Assembly (NCBI GenBank): GCA_035706585.1
Contig: DASSUW010000185.1
Coordinates: 1 to 24,168 of the forward strand
DNA length: 24,168 nt
Direction: 5' to 3'
Origin: DASSUW01 sp035706585
Lineage (GTDB): Bacteria > Actinomycetota > Thermoleophilia > Solirubrobacterales > Solirubrobacteraceae
This document shows, in pieces, positions 24,139 through 24,168 of the stretch. Position numbers and translations under genes: made by a program. How positions within the stretch are numbered: the first letter of the stretch is position 1; each line of letters begins with the position of its first letter. Below the pieces are notes generated by a model. It did not search any database, was not told the origin of the DNA, and was given only the letters and a program-made list of their open reading frames with translations.

Positions 24139-24168
24139 GCGTGGCGCCGGCGAGAGCCGGCGCCACGC
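24139..24168 (+). terminator. strong GC-rich hairpin after the exporter operon
   Basis: Perfect 13-bp arms GCGTGGCGCCGGC (24139-24151) and its complement (24156-24168) around a GAGA loop, 21 bp after the permease stop. The window ends with the last base of the stem, so a T-run cannot be judged. The purine-rich lead GGAAGGGAGAGAG precedes it. Confidence 0.7.

Noticed and set aside
24141..24168. Possible start of a further gene (GTG after GGAAGGGAGAGAG)
   Set aside because: The bases form a perfect 13-bp hairpin better explained as a terminator, and the window ends before coding could be judged.

Overview
The window is chromosomal DNA of a very GC-rich bacterium (about 70% G+C or more, third codon positions nearly all G or C, many GTG starts). 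It carries several NarL-type two-component systems, a PspC-domain histidine kinase and leaderless GTG/ATG starts behind TANNNT hexamers. This fits an actinobacterium, most likely class Thermoleophilia (Solirubrobacter/Conexibacter-like). That placement is an inference from style and gene content; no rRNA, tRNA, CRISPR array, prophage or insertion sequence is visible.

Layout from left to right: a 5'-truncated PspC-domain sensor kinase and its LuxR-type response regulator (+); a secreted beta-propeller-like protein (-); a family-4-like uracil-DNA glycosylase (+); a hybrid sensor with receiver-like, PAS and HisKA_3 parts (-); an aminoglycoside-phosphotransferase-fold kinase (+); a 117-bp symmetric inverted-repeat element; a HAD phosphatase (-); an AI-2E family membrane protein (+); a three-gene minus-strand operon of a membrane-anchored GMC oxidoreductase, a sarcosine-oxidase-like flavoenzyme and a secreted lipase; a histidine phosphatase (+); a secreted glucanase-like protein with RTX repeats and a diguanylate cyclase upstream of it (both -); a GFA-domain protein (+); a methyltransferase (-); an RNase HI (+); a 46-residue small protein (+); a minus-strand operon of two tandem histidine kinases and one response regulator; and, divergent from it, a plus-strand operon of an SRPBCC protein and a MacB-like ABC exporter, ending in a strong hairpin at the window edge.

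Transcription units alternate strand almost perfectly, giving seven convergent and seven divergent junctions. Five convergent pairs overlap at their stop codons by 4 to 12 bp; the other two share palindromes that can act as two-way terminators. Three divergent pairs have only 19 to 31 bp between start codons, with back-to-back -10-like hexamers placed so that transcripts begin at or next to the start codon.

Nothing here is an obvious new defence or biosynthetic system. The best leads are the shared leaderless promoters, the 117-bp four-arm element, the tandem kinase pair in which one kinase has lost its N-box Asn, the three-part GMC oxidoreductase in a lipid-type operon, and a uracil-DNA glycosylase without the usual iron-sulfur ligands.
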